In this document: positions 35,270 to 48,231 of the stretch, piece by piece
How the letters are laid out: each line of letters starts with the position of its first letter
Position numbering within the stretch: position 1 is the stretch's first letter
Source: Paratinospora sagittata
Taxonomy: Eukaryota; Streptophyta; Magnoliopsida; Ranunculales; Menispermaceae
Direction: 5' to 3'
Assembly: GCA_035771175.1 (NCBI GenBank)
Contig: CM069592.1
Coordinates: 38,580,198-38,644,197 of the forward strand
DNA: 64,000 bases
Made by a program: the position numbers and the translations under genes
The notes under the pieces: generated by a model
Database searches by the model: none
The model's input: the letters and a program-made list of their open reading frames with translations, nothing else
What the model was told of the DNA's origin: nothing

Positions 35270-35600
35270 CAAGCTACAAGCCAACATGATGATGATGATG
35301 ATCAGAGGCAGGACACACCTGCGACGCGCTGATCTAGAAAGTGGGTGCCGCTGCTGCTGTTCTCTGCGGTTGTTTAGTGGGTGGGACCACTCGATCACCT
35401 CCCCTCTGTCCCTCTCTGCCTTTCTCTCACCATACACTTTCTTCATTCTGTTTCGCCGCATCCGTACCCGCCGCCTAACCTCGCGTGTCCTGCCCCTGAC
35501 TTCTACTGTCTGCTCCATTTTACGGAATTGCCATTCCCTTCTTCTCTTTCTCTTTGGATTTTTTCTATTACCCTTTTCTCCTACAAGATCCGGTTCTCTT
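35270..35600. other. GC-rich, pyrimidine-rich island without a recognised gene
   Basis: This 330-bp segment is far richer in GC than its surroundings and resembles a plant promoter or leader (CT-rich plus strand). The open frames on both strands (35286-35660 plus, 35518-35222 minus) are low complexity and show no domain I know. It may be a non-coding transcript start or a gene relic. Confidence 0.35.
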
Positions 35601-35660
35601 CTTCATGTTTTTGAGTTTTTTTGTTTTTTTCTAATAGTTATGGTTATAATTCAAAAATAA

Positions 35661-36221
35661 TTGAAAAAATAGATTTGTTAGATTAATTATTTTAAAAATA
35701 CCTTTTTAACTGTTTATAATATAGGTTAAAAAATAAAATTTTTAAGAGATTAAAAAATTAGTATTATTAAAATTATAATAAAAATAATTAATAAATAAAT
35801 AAATAAAGTGTAGAATGCAATGTTTGGTTACTAATTATATACTAATACTCGACATGTACTTTCAGTCATTTAAGAATAATGCTGATGATGCATAAAAATA
35901 GCTGATAGAGTAAAGGAATGCATTTCTTTCTTTTGATGTTATTATCATTGGTTGGGTGATGTAGTCATTTTTATTATTATTTTTGAATAAAATGAAGGGA
36001 TAATGAGATAAGCATCTTGTTAGATATATAAGTGGACCGAAAGGAGATCCGAAATGGATAAACATGACACGCCCGACCCACCCAAGTCCCATGCACTTAG
36101 ATATGCCTCACGTTGCATAATATACCTTTTCTTTAATATAGTTTTAATGAGGAAATATAGAGTTTATTATTATTATTATTGTTAACAGACCTTTTGATGA
36201 GGTAGATGAGAAGTCCAAAAG

Positions 36222-36265
<44 letters not shown>

Positions 36266-37512
36266 GGGGATAAAAAAAGAAATGTGTTGTAAACTGAATC
36301 AAAATAATTAAAAAAAAAATTATAAATTATAAATTAATTTTTTATTTTTTATTTTTTCTTCTCATTCATTTTATTTATACCATTTTTTATAACTTTTCTT
36401 CATGATCTTTCTTATATTTATAGGAAAAAATTTACATTAAAAGATTATCGATTTACATGATGGGTAATTATGCTATCACATGAATGAATAATTATGTTTT
36501 TATATAATTCATATAAAATATGGATACATAAGTATTTATACAACTTAAATATATGTATCACTTAAATATATATATTATTTAGATATATATACTACTTTGA
36601 TATTATACTGTTTAAGATATGTGTATAATATTATTTAAATATTTAATATATTTACAACAAAATCGATCCGAATCCAATATCTAACTAGAAATGCATTAAT
36701 GTTATATTAAATTTAAAATGTAAATCACTTTTATACACTATTAAATTATCAACGAGATATGATTTATACTTTAAATATACATTTTTAAAGTCATTTACAC
36801 TTAAAATATACCTTTTAACATCACTTTTTTAGGGAATTAATTAGGATGGGACGTATTGAACCTTAAAGGTAAAAGGGGCAGCTTGTAATTAAAGAGGGAA
36901 TGTCCTTTACCCTATGGAGGCCCCAATTGGCTTAGGACCTGGAGGGAGTATGGCTTGCAAAATAATCTATTGGTTTCAACAGAAAAATGAAAAAGTTTTT
37001 TGAACCAATCAGCAATTAATCCATGGATCCTGAATTACCTATATATGTAAAGAATATTGTCAAGTGGCAAAGCTAGCTAGAAAGTTTTATCTTATTTCTT
37101 CTTTTCACCTTATCTTATAAACATGCATATTAATCCCAATTTTATTTACATTTTTTTAATTAACTAATTATATCTTGGAGTGAATTAAATATAGAAAAAG
37201 AAGGGAGAGATGTTGTGAAACATGCGCATGGGTGTGACTCACGTTGAAGAAAGTAGAGAGAAGTAGAAAGGCCACTCCCTCTATCTACTTTCTCTCTCTA
37301 AAAAAATTTGCACGTCGAGCCGACAACAAGGACACAGACAGCCGACTATTAACCAACAACTCTCCTGAAAAAGCCTGCTTTTTGTCCCACAACGCCTGCT
37401 TCCTCTGCCCTCTCATTTTCATTTTTCTTTAATCTTTTTTTAATTATCCACCAATATATATATATTTTACTTTTCATTTTATTTAATACACTTTACCCTA
37501 ACAAATATTTGC
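35661..37512. other. Intergenic, glutaredoxin promoter side
   Basis: AT-rich DNA with a TA microsatellite at about 36224-36262 and no gene. 36050-36110 has a short GC-rich stretch with CGCCCGACCCACCC, similar in composition to the element at 7.1 kb. Confidence 0.4.
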
Positions 37513-37520
37513 TATAAATA
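37513..37520 (+). promoter_or_regulatory. TATA box of the glutaredoxin gene
   Basis: TATAAATA, a consensus plant TATA box, 84 bases before the start codon. This leaves room for a short leader of about 50-60 bases that contains AGTAGTAGTAGAAGAAGAAG. Confidence 0.75.
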
Positions 37521-37603
37521 CCCCTTTATATCACTCCATTCATTCACTCACTCACTTGCTAAAGCTTTTTAATACACAGTAGTAGTAGTAGAAGAAGAAG
37601 AAG

Positions 37604-37987
37604 ATGCAATACAGAACAGAGGCATGGGGTGGTTCATACATGGGAAGCAGCAGGGCTGCCATTGGAGGAGACCCATTAGAAAGAATTGAGAGACTTGCTT
37701 CTGAGAACGCTGTGGTGATATTCAGTATAAGTTCATGCTGTATGTGCCATGCCATAAAGCGTCTGTTCTGTGGAATGGGTGTGAACCCAACTGTTTACGA
37801 GCTTGATGAAGACCCAAGAGGGAAAGAGATTGAGAAAGCTTTGGTGAGGCTTCTGGGCACTTCTTCTGCTGTTCCTGTTGTTTTCATTGGTGGAAAACTT
37901 GTTGGGTCCATGGATAGAGTCATGGCTTCTCATATTAATGGCTCACTTGTTCCTCTCCTCAAAGAAACTGGTGCTCTTTGGCTTTAA
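37604..37987 (+). CDS. CC-type glutaredoxin, ROXY1/2-like
   Basis: Seen: intronless frame of 127 codons. The active site is CCMC at residues 45-48, after [28 protein letters not shown] forms the glutathione-binding region; the protein ends in ALWL. The opening MQYRTEAWG resembles ROXY1. Known: CC-type glutaredoxins are specific to land plants; the ALWL end mediates binding to TGA bZIP factors and the ROXY1/2 members act in petal and anther development, while others act in stress and hormone cross-talk. Length is typical. The assignment to ROXY1/2 rather than another CC-type member is inferred from the N-terminus and from [14 protein letters not shown]. Confidence 0.95.
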   Translation: MQYRTEAWGGSYMGSSRAAIGGDPLERIERLASENAVVIFSISSCCMCHAIKRLFCGMGVNPTVYELDEDPRGKEIEKALVRLLGTSSAVPVVFIGGKLVGSMDRVMASHINGSLVPLLKETGALWL

Positions 37988-39066
37988 TGCATGATACTAG
38001 CTACTACTTTTTATTAATACTACTGAGTACTGTTGCTAGCTGCTGCTAATGGAACTGAAACTGAGATATACCCAGAATGAGATTATATTTTAAATAGGCA
38101 TTTTGGACACACTAATGTCACTTTTTTCTCTAAATTTTCTTCATGTTCTTAGCTAGGTTTTTTTTTTTTTTTTTCCTTTCTTTCTTGATGATTTGAGTTT
38201 CTAGTCTTCCTTCTCTTTATCTTTTCTTCTTTTCTTACTTGTTTTAGTGAATGAATGGTAGAAATGTAATCTCTGGCTATTCTGTATAGAAAGCAAATGA
38301 AATGAAGAAATATTGCAACAACACTATAATTCTCTTCTTTAATTAATTTTTTTTTACATTTTTGTGTTCTTATTTTACTTTATTTATTCATTAATCCAAT
38401 AAGAAAAAAAAAGAAAAAAAAGAGAGATATTATTAGGATAGCGAGGGTTGGCCGGAAAAAGTAGCCGGAATTTAATGGGCAAGGAGGAATTGGCCGGAGA
38501 AGGGGGGAAATGTTGGTGGAATGAGACGTGGCAGCCGTACGATGGGGGAAGAGCATGACGCATGTTGGTCGTTACCTCGGTTATTGGTCTCTATGATGCG
38601 ACGTGGCCCACTCTCAAGTGGTGGGCTCGAGTTCAGATCTTGTGGTCCTTCTTCACCTGTTTTAATGCCACGCGTGCCTTTCTTTTTTAATTTATTTTAA
38701 TTTAATTATTTATATTTAACCTTCTTTATTTCTTTATTTAATTTATTTAACCCAAGTAAACCAACCCATCTTTCTCACATTGGTTAAATAAAACACTTAA
38801 TACTATATTTGAAAAGGCCTCACCATGCCCGCAGCCTTTTTTTATTTATTTATTTCTTATTTTCTACCATTATTATTTAAAAACATTAGTTTTACACATT
38901 TCTAAATCAAATTAATTACTTCTAATTTGTTATGATGCTAAGAATTGTGGGTGTTGCTGTTTTAGACTTTGGAATTAAAATCAGCTTTCTTTTTGAGATT
39001 TTTAGATTTTAATTCAAAATGGAGAAATTTTAGGGTAAGAAAAAAAGAAAAAGAAAGAGAGAATTA
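37988..39066. other. Glutaredoxin 3' UTR and intergenic DNA
   Basis: The first 300 bases or so look like a 3' UTR. 38440-38680 is a GC-richer stretch with GGCCGGA words and no gene. The rest is AT-rich. Confidence 0.4.
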
Positions 39067-39237
39067 GGCTACGATTGGTTAGTAATCCGATCCACAAAAT
39101 AAAATTCAATTCAAAAAGTAAAAACTCAAAAAATAATATTTTTTGGAAACAACTTGTTTTCATTATAAATTTTGAAAAATTATTTTCGGATATCAACGAA
39201 TAAAATGCATTTTTCGTAATCCCAAATCAAACCAACC
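39067..39237. mobile_element. Probable Tourist-like MITE
   Basis: 171 bp flanked by TTA on both sides (39064-39066, 39238-39240). Ends GGCTACGATTGGTTAGTAAT and, inverted, GGTTGGTTTGATTTGGG are only loosely alike. The interior is AT-rich and partly self-complementary. Confidence 0.45.
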
Positions 39238-39240
39238 TTA

Positions 39241-40375
39241 GCTACCCTTTTGGTTGATAAGCATAGAAAGTTAATAAAAATTAAAGAAAAAAGAATTTGT
39301 GGAGGTTTTGCATATCCAAATGGATGCTTAGGTCATGTGTGCATGTAGTTCCAAGTTCCCTCCCAATGGAAGTAAGGAATATTTGATCAAAAGATTTTCT
39401 TGTTTCCACCTCACACAGTTGACAATTGGGGAAAGCAATAAACAAGAATCATGCAATCAGTGTACAATTATATCTGAAAAGACAAAGGAGATTAGTATCA
39501 TTCTAATTTAATTTAAAACAACTAAGAAATCACCATAATAAAAGCTAACAAAGCAACTGAAATCCACATAATCGGTATCTTAATGATCGGCGAAATGTCA
39601 AAAAAATACTTCTTTGAATTTACCCTTTGCTTTTTTATGAGTTGATATGAATCTTCTGCTAAAGCATGTTCTCAAATCTCTTTTATCTCATAATCTGATG
39701 ACTTAGATGCCTTGTTCAAATGGGCATTCTGATAAAGATGAGTATAATTTCTGATATATCATTTGGGATAATATGAGTTGTTCTAATTCCAAACATAGGA
39801 ATGGTGACCCACAAATGTTCTCTTGGAAATTTCTTGGATTCTTTTGCCCTTTACTTCATCTGATGAGGCAACCAATGCAAGTGGTGCTTTTGACTAATAA
39901 CTGAGCCTTGGTTCAGAATTTATCCCAGTTTGTTTGACATTCTTTCCAATCGCAGTTTCCTTTTACTTTTCTTATTTTTAGTTTAAATGATGAAAATGAT
40001 GTGTCATATAAATCCTCCATAGGACACATATCATGGGTTGGTCTTTTGGAGAGCCAATATCATTTGTCATCTCTGACAATGTCTTGGACCAGTATGTATA
40101 GAGAGGACAGGTCTTCACAATCAGATTAAAAACTAAAGCTTAAAATACAACAATACATATATATCTTCAAATAAATGTAAACTAAATAAATAATGTCAGA
40201 AAAGCTAGCTCATGATAGGCAGGCCTTCCCACAGTCTGTGTTACCAATTAAACAGGCCCTTTAAATTTGATCCTCAGATGATTCCATACTATACTGTGAA
40301 CATATTCCCTGTTCATTGAGCAGGACAGTAAGATTTATCCTCTTCTGAGATTCCCTACTTTCTATTCATTAATTT
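39241..40375. other. Intergenic between two convergent genes
   Basis: No gene is recognised between the glutaredoxin (plus) and the pseudouridine synthase (minus). The sequence has ordinary composition and no clear mobile element. Confidence 0.4.
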
Positions 40376-40493
40376 AAAGAAAAAGAATTTGATGGATAAT
40401 GCAAAACATCCAAAAGTATCCATCCCCTACTCTCAAAGAAAAAGAATTTGATGGATAATGCAAAACTTCCAAAAGTATTCATCCCCTACTCTC
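40376..40493. repeat. 59-bp tandem duplication
   Basis: Two adjacent 59-bp units, 40376-40434 and 40435-40493, each carrying AAGAATTTGATGGATAATGC and CATCCCCTACTCTCA, differ at about two positions. The near identity shows a recent duplication, just downstream of the 3' end of the pseudouridine synthase gene. Confidence 0.9.
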
Positions 40494-40734
40494 AAATTCA
40501 AGGTAATTGAGTACATATTTCACCATAAAAAAAAGAAAGAAAGATAAGTTTAGTATTCAGCAAGGGGTCAAATCTTCAAGGACTTTCCAATTGTATTTCT
40601 CGTGTTCAAGTACACATAATCCTGTGACAATAAGAAGTTCAAAACAAAAAGAGGTTAAACAAGAAAAGAGACAGATGAAAAATAAACAAAAACATTAAAA
40701 ACAAAACAAATTAAGTAACTCATATAGACCCACT

Positions 40735-41421
40735 GTATTAGCAGTACACGAGAATGAGTTGAACCCCTTCAATGTATCCCATTACCACCAGAATGTTTAG
40801 ATTTAGTGTGTCATCTCAGCAATGAAAATTGTTGATCAATGAAAATAAGCAATGAGAAGGAAGAGTCCCAAATAACAAAATCGCTTCCTTCTGCCACTTA
40901 TCCTTGCAGTTGCTCCAAGCCCAGAACTTTGTTGGCAATGTAACATACAAAGAGCATTACACCTGAAAGAAGTTTAGTTATATGATTTGAATTAGGAACC
41001 TAAATATCATTCAAATTTCACATTCACAAAAAGTAGATGGAATAAAGGAACAATACTATTATGCTTTTCTGTTTCTATATTAAAATTGTAATTCATCAAT
41101 AAAATGAATAAGCATTAAAAAAAAATATGGTAACATAAGGAAGCTCTTATATCACAATAAAAAAAAACAAATTATATCGAACATTTGAAATAATTGGAGC
41201 ACTGACGTGCATTTTTAAGAAAACAAACAAATCATGCTCTAGAATGAATACACGTCCAAGGAGGTTAAGGAAGCGGCTGCATCGGACTGGCTGCTGCTAC
41301 AAAAATTCAATTGACCCTTCCACATGATACCCAAATTCTGATTGACCGGGTTCATCACGATAACTTTAACAACAATTACATAATTAAATTATGAGTTAAC
41401 TAGAGAAAATGTTTGTTTACC
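40735..41421 (-). other. Predicted 3' UTR intron and terminal exon of the pseudouridine synthase gene
   Basis: Fourteen bases after the stop codon is a good donor (AAAG/GTAAAC, cut after 41421). A pyrimidine-rich acceptor (CTTCTTTCAG) ends at 40963, so an untranslated last exon would run from 40962 to roughly 40735. The junction is less than 50 nt after the stop, which should not trigger nonsense-mediated decay. Confidence 0.5.
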
Positions 41422-41434
41422 TTTCAAAAATAGA

Positions 41435-44400
41435 TTAAAGTATAGCCCAGTCTGGATATGGGCATTCATAAGCCCAATTAGGCCCCGAGTATTTCACACA
41501 ATGTAGCCATAAACCCTCTTCGTGCCCATCATATCTGCCAAAAGTACAAGAAAATTAAGCCCCCAAATGAGGTTAACAGCACAAAAAGATAAAAATAAAA
41601 CATCCCAATCAATTACTACGTTACCCAGACTCTTTACTTTAGCCCGACGTACCCGTGTCCGACACTTTAGATTTTAAAATATTACTGTGTAGATTCTCCA
41701 ATGGAAAGAAGAGAAAGCATGAAAGAAGATAATGACTAATAGGTGAAATTCACTTAAGAGGGAGAACAAAATGGACAATAAATGTGTGAAAAAAAGAAAG
41801 AAAGGAAAGAACGATATATAATATAGCTGAGTCCCCGCATCCTAAAATTTGAAAATGAACAAGTCGGACCTCTAGATATGTACCCGAATCTGACACCCAT
41901 ACCCGAGTCCATGTAACATTCAATTCAATGAGACAAAAAAAAAACCAAAAAAGAAGAAGAAGAATGCACAGAGAAGAGAGAGTGGCTATTCTCTTAAACT
42001 AATGGATTGTTCACTACCATTTTTGTCAATCATGATCATCAATTCATCATGAAATGCTCAAGCCAAATGCAATGTTCTCAGCTTAGCTATGATCATTTTT
42101 TTTTCAATGGTGAAAACTGGTAGTTCCCTTGGACTCACCATGTACCCAGTGCAAAGGCTCCTGCCATTGCTGGAGATGTGAAAGGGACAATATACATAGG
42201 CTCGTCAAATAAGAGAAGTTGTTATAACAATTTATCATATATTAATTAAAGGTTAACATACTTGTACATACAAACTTTATTAATTATGCCTCCAATTTCA
42301 ACAAAAATAACTACATAAAATTTTGTTAAAGTAATTGTCATATCTACACAACAGTATACAAGAAAATTGATATTATACGTTAAAAGTACACAATCATTTG
42401 AACTCAAAACTAAATGCAGTATATAAAAATCTTATCGTTAAGTCTTAAAATCATTGCTATAGAATTTAGTATAACTAGTAATTATAATCAATTGTTTAAG
42501 AGTTTTGAGCATTGAAGTTAAGAATTATAACAATTCATGCAACTATCTTTGAATTTCAAGAGGGAGTAGTGGTAAGGGGCCTTTTCAGAGGGACTTCAAG
42601 CCTCAGCCAAAAAAATGCTGGTGACCGGGCCGAAAAAGAAAAGGGATGTACAACTAGGCATATAATTAGGCACCTTCAAGGCATGCCTAGGTAATTCTGC
42701 CCCTTTCTAGTTTTCATCAACTGAAACTGCAATTATAGGGGAAAAAAGGAACAGCACTAGAATTATATTACTACTTACCCTTTGGGAGCCAAATTAGGGC
42801 AGTTGGTGCACATTGGATCAATGTCAAAGTCTTCAGAGGAGCTCTCTTCCGCTTCATTAGAATGATTGTTATGAGGCAAATCAGATGTTGGACAAGCTGA
42901 GTTGACCATGGCAGCTTTATCAGCACCCATTCCTTCAGTAGAACGAGCTGCAACTACCTTAGAAAGATAGAGCTCGTCATTGCCTATTGGATGACCTGTA
43001 TATTGCAGGTGTACCCGAATCTACATGCATTAACTGAGACATAATTAGAAGACCAAGTTTCAAGTCCAGTATCCGTACATGGACCTTGCATGGGATCACT
43101 CACACTCCCACATGATTTGAGAAAGACTGTTACTTAAGAAATATTTAGTTATCACAAGCCAATAGGAATAGCTGATATATTTACACAATTCTTTTTTCTT
43201 TAAAAAGAGATGCATAAATCCTGTAGGTGTGAATTTCGTTGACTGATGCAAATAAAAAGAAACAAAGAAAGTGCAAAATTTAAAAATCCTCCCAGATTTT
43301 AGGATGACAAAATGAAAATAGCAGCAAAGCAGAGACTTAGACGAGCTATTACTACTTATTGGAGAAGGAGTTTTCTTTCTTTTTCGTAAAAATAGTATAC
43401 CTGATGAGTCCGACCAGTTATTGGTTCACATAAAACAATACTATGTGTCCCGTCGGTCTTAATCCTAGTAAACTTTGTACACGCATGCTTGCTCTTAAGG
43501 GGTGTATTATCACAACTGTTTCCAACCTGAAGAAAAAAAAAGATTGAGACTAGGACTGAGGTTCAGGGTAGATGTAGGTAGTAGTAAAAAACCGTTAGCA
43601 CAAAAAATAGAAGTTAGTATTAAATGTAAATTTGAAGTACTTTTCTAAATGGCAAACTAAAGTGAATATTTAACGCTTAATTTTCCTGAATCAATCACAG
43701 TGTAACTTTTACAGCAATAATTGCACAAGAAACATAACCCTGCAAGTTCTAACACGGTACTCAACGCTTGAGAAAATAGGGAAAACAAATTAAAATCATA
43801 GATGCAAACTTGCAAAGATTAGAAGATCATGGAACCAGTGGAAAGTGCACTGAGCACTAACTGGCATAACACACCATCGCTTGGTGTGCAAAATCTAGCA
43901 GACTGTTATTAACCTGGAAACATAAGGCAGTCATAAGCTGATCTATCTAGATGGTTCCTTGACCCTAAACCATCTAAAACCCAACTATGCCAAGGGGCAT
44001 ATAGGTGTTTGTAAACATTTCTTGCAGCCACATATATGATGGTACACCTGAATCTTTTCCCTGATTAATGTGTAAAATTAAAATGAGAAGCATCACCTCC
44101 ACCGTGCTCCTTCCTTCTCGAGCATTGTAAGTTATGTTTGCATTGACAACTTTCTGAGGTTGGAAAACCAAAAAAAAAGGAAGAAGGAAAATATTAGTCC
44201 AACAGCCAAAGTGGAAAACTTACCTAATGTTAAAAGAAAAAACCATCAAAACATATGCAAAGAAAAATAAAAAATGCATCAGAAAACAATTCCATTCAAA
44301 AAAGTCAAGGTGTATCAAAGTGACAAATACAATAAATAGCAATATGGAATATTTACCAATAAATTCCTTGCCACCTGATAGGCATTCCTCCAAAAACAAC

Positions 44401-47400
44401 AATGTGCATGGGTTATGAAGAATTTTTCACTAGAACAGGTAATAACGCAGGTTTATCTTGAAGTGCACAGTCAATAAATAGAAATGTGTTGTTGGTTCAA
44501 GTTTTTTTTTTCCCGACAGGTAGTTCAACTTGAGGTATTACACAAATTGTTACATAAATCTATCATCCACCTTGTTCAGCATTGAATCAATATCCAAGTC
44601 TATGATGATATCAGACAAAAAAATTGAGAATGTCACACACTTGATAAAACTCTTTCGATTTTCTTTTTCTTTTTATTCCCAGTAAAGTTGATGTATTAAC
44701 CAAAAACCATCTTCTCTTTCACACACTCACTAAAAGTCTTTCCTTTTTCTTTATTTTTTCCCCAAAATGTTGATGTAGTATTAACCATAAGCCACCAGAA
44801 AGAGTAAAAACAGAGAAAAGCCTTGACCTGCACCCTTCTAATCCACATACTTTTAAATAATTGATTATTATTACAACTTATATTTAAATTCTACCAACAT
44901 TCTAAGAATTGCAATGTCATGATTTATGAACACTATATTTTAATTTGAGTTGAATAATTATGTACCTATAAGTTATAACATCAATTTTGTTTTATATTTG
45001 TCCATTGATGTAACTATGAAACTATGATAGTTACTCAATTTTGTTAAATTGTATTGTATTTGAGTACTTAGTTCAACATGAAGATATTGTTACTTAAATA
45101 TGCATTTACAACTTTAAAAAAAAAAATAATGAATATATGAATTTTGTATATTTTCTTGCATCATTCAGGTGTTTGTCTCACCTTGTACAGTTGTAACTAA
45201 GGGACTAGGGGGGGCCCTAATATCCTCGAGTGTGCCTAACACCTTGAAATACTTTGGTAGCAATTAAAGCCTTAGAATATGTCCCTGCACTCCTCAAACA
45301 TCTTAATCCATAGGTAATGAAGGCCTATAACATGAAGGAATTTCCTAGAGGTCCATTATGGATCCAATTTTAATGTATGCCTTACGCCATTCATTCTAAG
45401 TCACTTTGCATTGAACCAAACTTGCAGTCAATGAGGGAGAGCGATGGGGGAAAGAGAGAGAGAGAGAGACCTTCATACATACTCAGTGCAATAGGCTCTG
45501 CTAATGTTAGGTCTAGGTCGATTTATGCAACCTTACCCTTGCATGGGATACTATTTTTGAATTCCAACCAATGACCTCTAGATCACAATGGAACAGCATT
45601 TACCATTGTACTAAGGCCCACCCTTTAGATCTTCTTTTGAAGTCTAAAAACATATTTTTATTCAAAGCTATCTTTAATTGTTTAATATGGTTATTTTACT
45701 AATAAAGCATACCTCAGAAGATAAGAGAGTTGCCATCCACCCTACCCAACGCAACTCAACTAAGGGGCTAAGTCTTTTCCCAACTACATGGAGTCGGCTA
45801 CATGAATTCGCTTCCTCCACTTCGCTCTATCAACGGCTAAGTTGGCATTCAAATTACAAGAATTTAAATCTTTCTTAACTATCTATGCTCGTGTTATTTT
45901 AGGTCTATCTCTACCTCTATTGTTACCATGAAATGTTAATAGGTCACTCTTCCTGACTAGTGCATCTAAAGGCCTATGTTTTATGTGTCCAAACCACCTT
46001 AGTTTGTCATGTACCCTACATGAAATGAAAATAATATCAATTTAGAAGATCATTTCGATGAAAGATAAACTTATTAATGGTATGCACGTACCTCTTCATC
46101 GGGGAACACACCAATAACCTTAGCAATATATTGTTTCCGAACCATTCCAGCCTCAATCTGTAACAAATGCAGCATAATATGAGAAGATAAACAAATAATA
46201 GTTATAATAAAAAATTCACAGTTAATCCCAACCTGAATGCCCCCCCACCCCCTTTTCCCCAAAAAAAAAAAAAAGAAACTGTGTGATAAGCTCCAGTTTA
46301 TTCACAGCCAGCCATGAGAATGTATGTTTCAAACTTGCAATGCATCTATTTTATGGACAAACAGCTCCATGATGCATATGCATGCTTGTACGTCTATATA
46401 ATGTGTGCATCAGTGCATACACAAAATGACATATTTTGAGCAATTAGCTAGTTCTTCTATTAAAGAATTACCTGCTGTCTAAACAAGTCTGCCTTAGTAG
46501 CACTTCTGGCTAAGATAAGAAGTCCAGATACCAGGCGATCTAGTCGATGTATGGCTATGAAAATGTTAAAGGAAATGGTCGATAGCCCAAAACAGACACG
46601 TGTAAACCCCCAAAAAACAGAAAAAAAAAATATAAACAAATGATAATGTTAAAAAGAACCAAAAAAATAAATTAAAAAAAACAATAAAAGATAAAGAAAA
46701 AAGATCCAACGAATAATTACACAAATCCACATCAGCAGATGTATAAATATTGCATCAATGTGATAGTTGTAAGGATACGAAACAAAGGTGCTAAGTCATA
46801 TTCAGCCTGGAGAATGCCAACAATAGTATTCTTACGATATTGACCACATGGATGCACCTACATAACAATGGAAGATCCTGAAGTCAATATCATACCAATG
46901 TGCTAATAGCGAACTATCCTCTATCCTTGCCCCATAAGAAGCATGATGAACCAAGTGAATCACAAACATTAACCTCAGCTAACTTACAGGAACCGATGCC
47001 GGCTTACAAACAGTAACAACATCAGGCTCTTTTAGCAAAATGGAGACATCCAACGCCATTACTGGTGGTTCATGCCTACATTACAAAACTTTATTTAATA
47101 ATCCGCACATATTCTAGACTGACTTGAAGGAATTAATTCTTGAACACATACCTGTGCAAGAAGTGGCTAATCTTTTGAGATGATTGAACAACGTACGAAA
47201 CCGGAACTACTTGTCCATCTACCTGAATCCGTCCACGTTTCACAGCACTAACCTAAGGAATTCAGCCCACTTAGCTAACCAAATCAAACTAATAACACAA
47301 AATTACAAAAAAAAAGGGAAATAGAGCAAATATTTTGTCAAAAAAAAAAAAAAACAATTTGATGAAAATAATGATGAAGGAAAAATATAATTATTGAAGA

Positions 47401-48231
47401 ATCTTTATAATTGAATATTTTGTTTATATAATATTCTAAGCTATTTCTTCAACTAAGAATTGATTTGAGCAAATAAAAATGAAAGTAACTGTTTTCTTAA
47501 CTTTAAACACATCGTAAAATAATTTATTCTTTGAATCAAAAGCATTAAAAGAGATTTTACAAAAAAGAAATAAATTCTCCAAACAAAATCCTTAACTATA
47601 TAAAAAAATTGCTGATAATTATCCAAATAAACGCACACATTGTTCAGAAAATACCAGTAACAGTACTTTTCAAAATTAAAACTAATAAAATCATACTTGA
47701 AATCTACTATCGCGAAATCAAAATCACTGATCACAAACACTTACATAGTAATCGTATGGCCGTCCTTTGAACTCTTCCGCAAACAGATCCACTATCGTTT
47801 TCCCATCCCATCGATTCTTAACCTAATCCAGAAAAATAATCGCATATCAAACAACCACATCTGAAGAACCAAGCTAGGGTTTTTTGGATTGAAAAATCTC
47901 GAAAATCTGAAATCGATAAACTGGAAATCTGCATTGGAGTAGCTTATAGCTTAGCTTACATGAGAGATGAACTCGAAGTAGTAGGGTCTAACGTGGCGCC
48001 TCCCTGTGTAATTCCCGCCATAATTCATTAATTGATCAAATATTTTTTGTAAAAATTGAGCGCGCATTATTGATTTTTTTTTTTTTTTAAAGGTGATTTA
48101 CTGATTTGAACTGAAATAATAAGGTGATTTGAAGTGAATTGTTTACCTTCGCGAAAGATGTAATCGTGTCGCTCTGGTGGATTAGCTGGGGTTTGCCATA
48201 CAATCTCCATATCGTCTCTGCTTCGCTTCAT
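41435..48231 (-). CDS. RNA pseudouridine synthase, RluA family (plant RNA pseudouridine synthase 7-like)
   Basis: Seen: 12 coding exons, 48231-48147, 48003-47960, 47822-47745, 47252-47152, 47075-46988, 46857-46779, 46554-46472, 46157-46092, 44153-44097, 43526-43401, 43020-42779 and 41534-41435. All junctions keep frame and give 382 residues. The N-terminus MKRSRDDMEIVWQTPANPPE matches the plant family. An S4-like RNA-binding part (about residues 55-100, RGRIQVDGQVVPVSY) precedes the synthase domain, with HRLDRLVSG giving catalytic Asp164, GRTHQIRVHLQYTGHPIGND near the C-terminal half, and a tail with DPMCTNCP and HEEGLWLHC ending ECPYPDWAIL. Known: these enzymes isomerise uridine to pseudouridine in rRNA, tRNA or mRNA; substrate here is unknown. 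Intron 8 (1.9 kb) carries a SINE and an RTE remnant. Confidence 0.94.
42136..42190 (+). mobile_element. SINE fragment in a pseudouridine synthase intron
   Basis: The short stretch ACCCAGTGCAAAGGCTCCTG matches the SINE family of 4899 and 45471. It can look like a start exon on the minus strand (ATG before a GTGAGT donor), but the repeat match explains it. Confidence 0.5.
45471..45624 (-). mobile_element. tRNA-derived SINE, near full length
   Basis: On the minus strand: a 5' end GGTGGGCCTTAG, an internal B-box-like stretch around 45570 (GGTCATTGGTTGGAATTC), TGCATAAATCGACC, and a 3' end with GAGCCTATTGCACTGAGTA. It lies in intron 8 of the pseudouridine synthase gene, in the same strand as the gene. 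A GA-rich run (45452-45469) adjoins the 3' end. Confidence 0.7.
45736..46015 (-). mobile_element. RTE-type LINE 3' fragment
   Basis: Read on the minus strand, the frame retains pieces of the RTE C-terminus: KLRWFGHIKHRPLDALVRKS, then DRAKWRKRIHVAD, followed by the tail region TGTAGCCGACTCCATGTAGT and TTGGGAAAAGACTTAG. Frames are broken. It lies in intron 8 of the pseudouridine synthase gene. Confidence 0.75.

Noticed and set aside
35286..35660. 124-codon open frame in the GC-rich island
   Set aside because: Low-complexity Ser, Leu and Arg content from a CT-rich strand; no domain, no good context, and an overlapping frame on the other strand is equally long.
42108..42190. Possible minus-strand first exon (ATG followed by a GTGAGT donor) that could pair with an open reading at 40962-40900
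   Set aside because: The sequence matches the SINE family present elsewhere in the window, and the downstream piece is better explained as the 3' UTR exon of the pseudouridine synthase gene.
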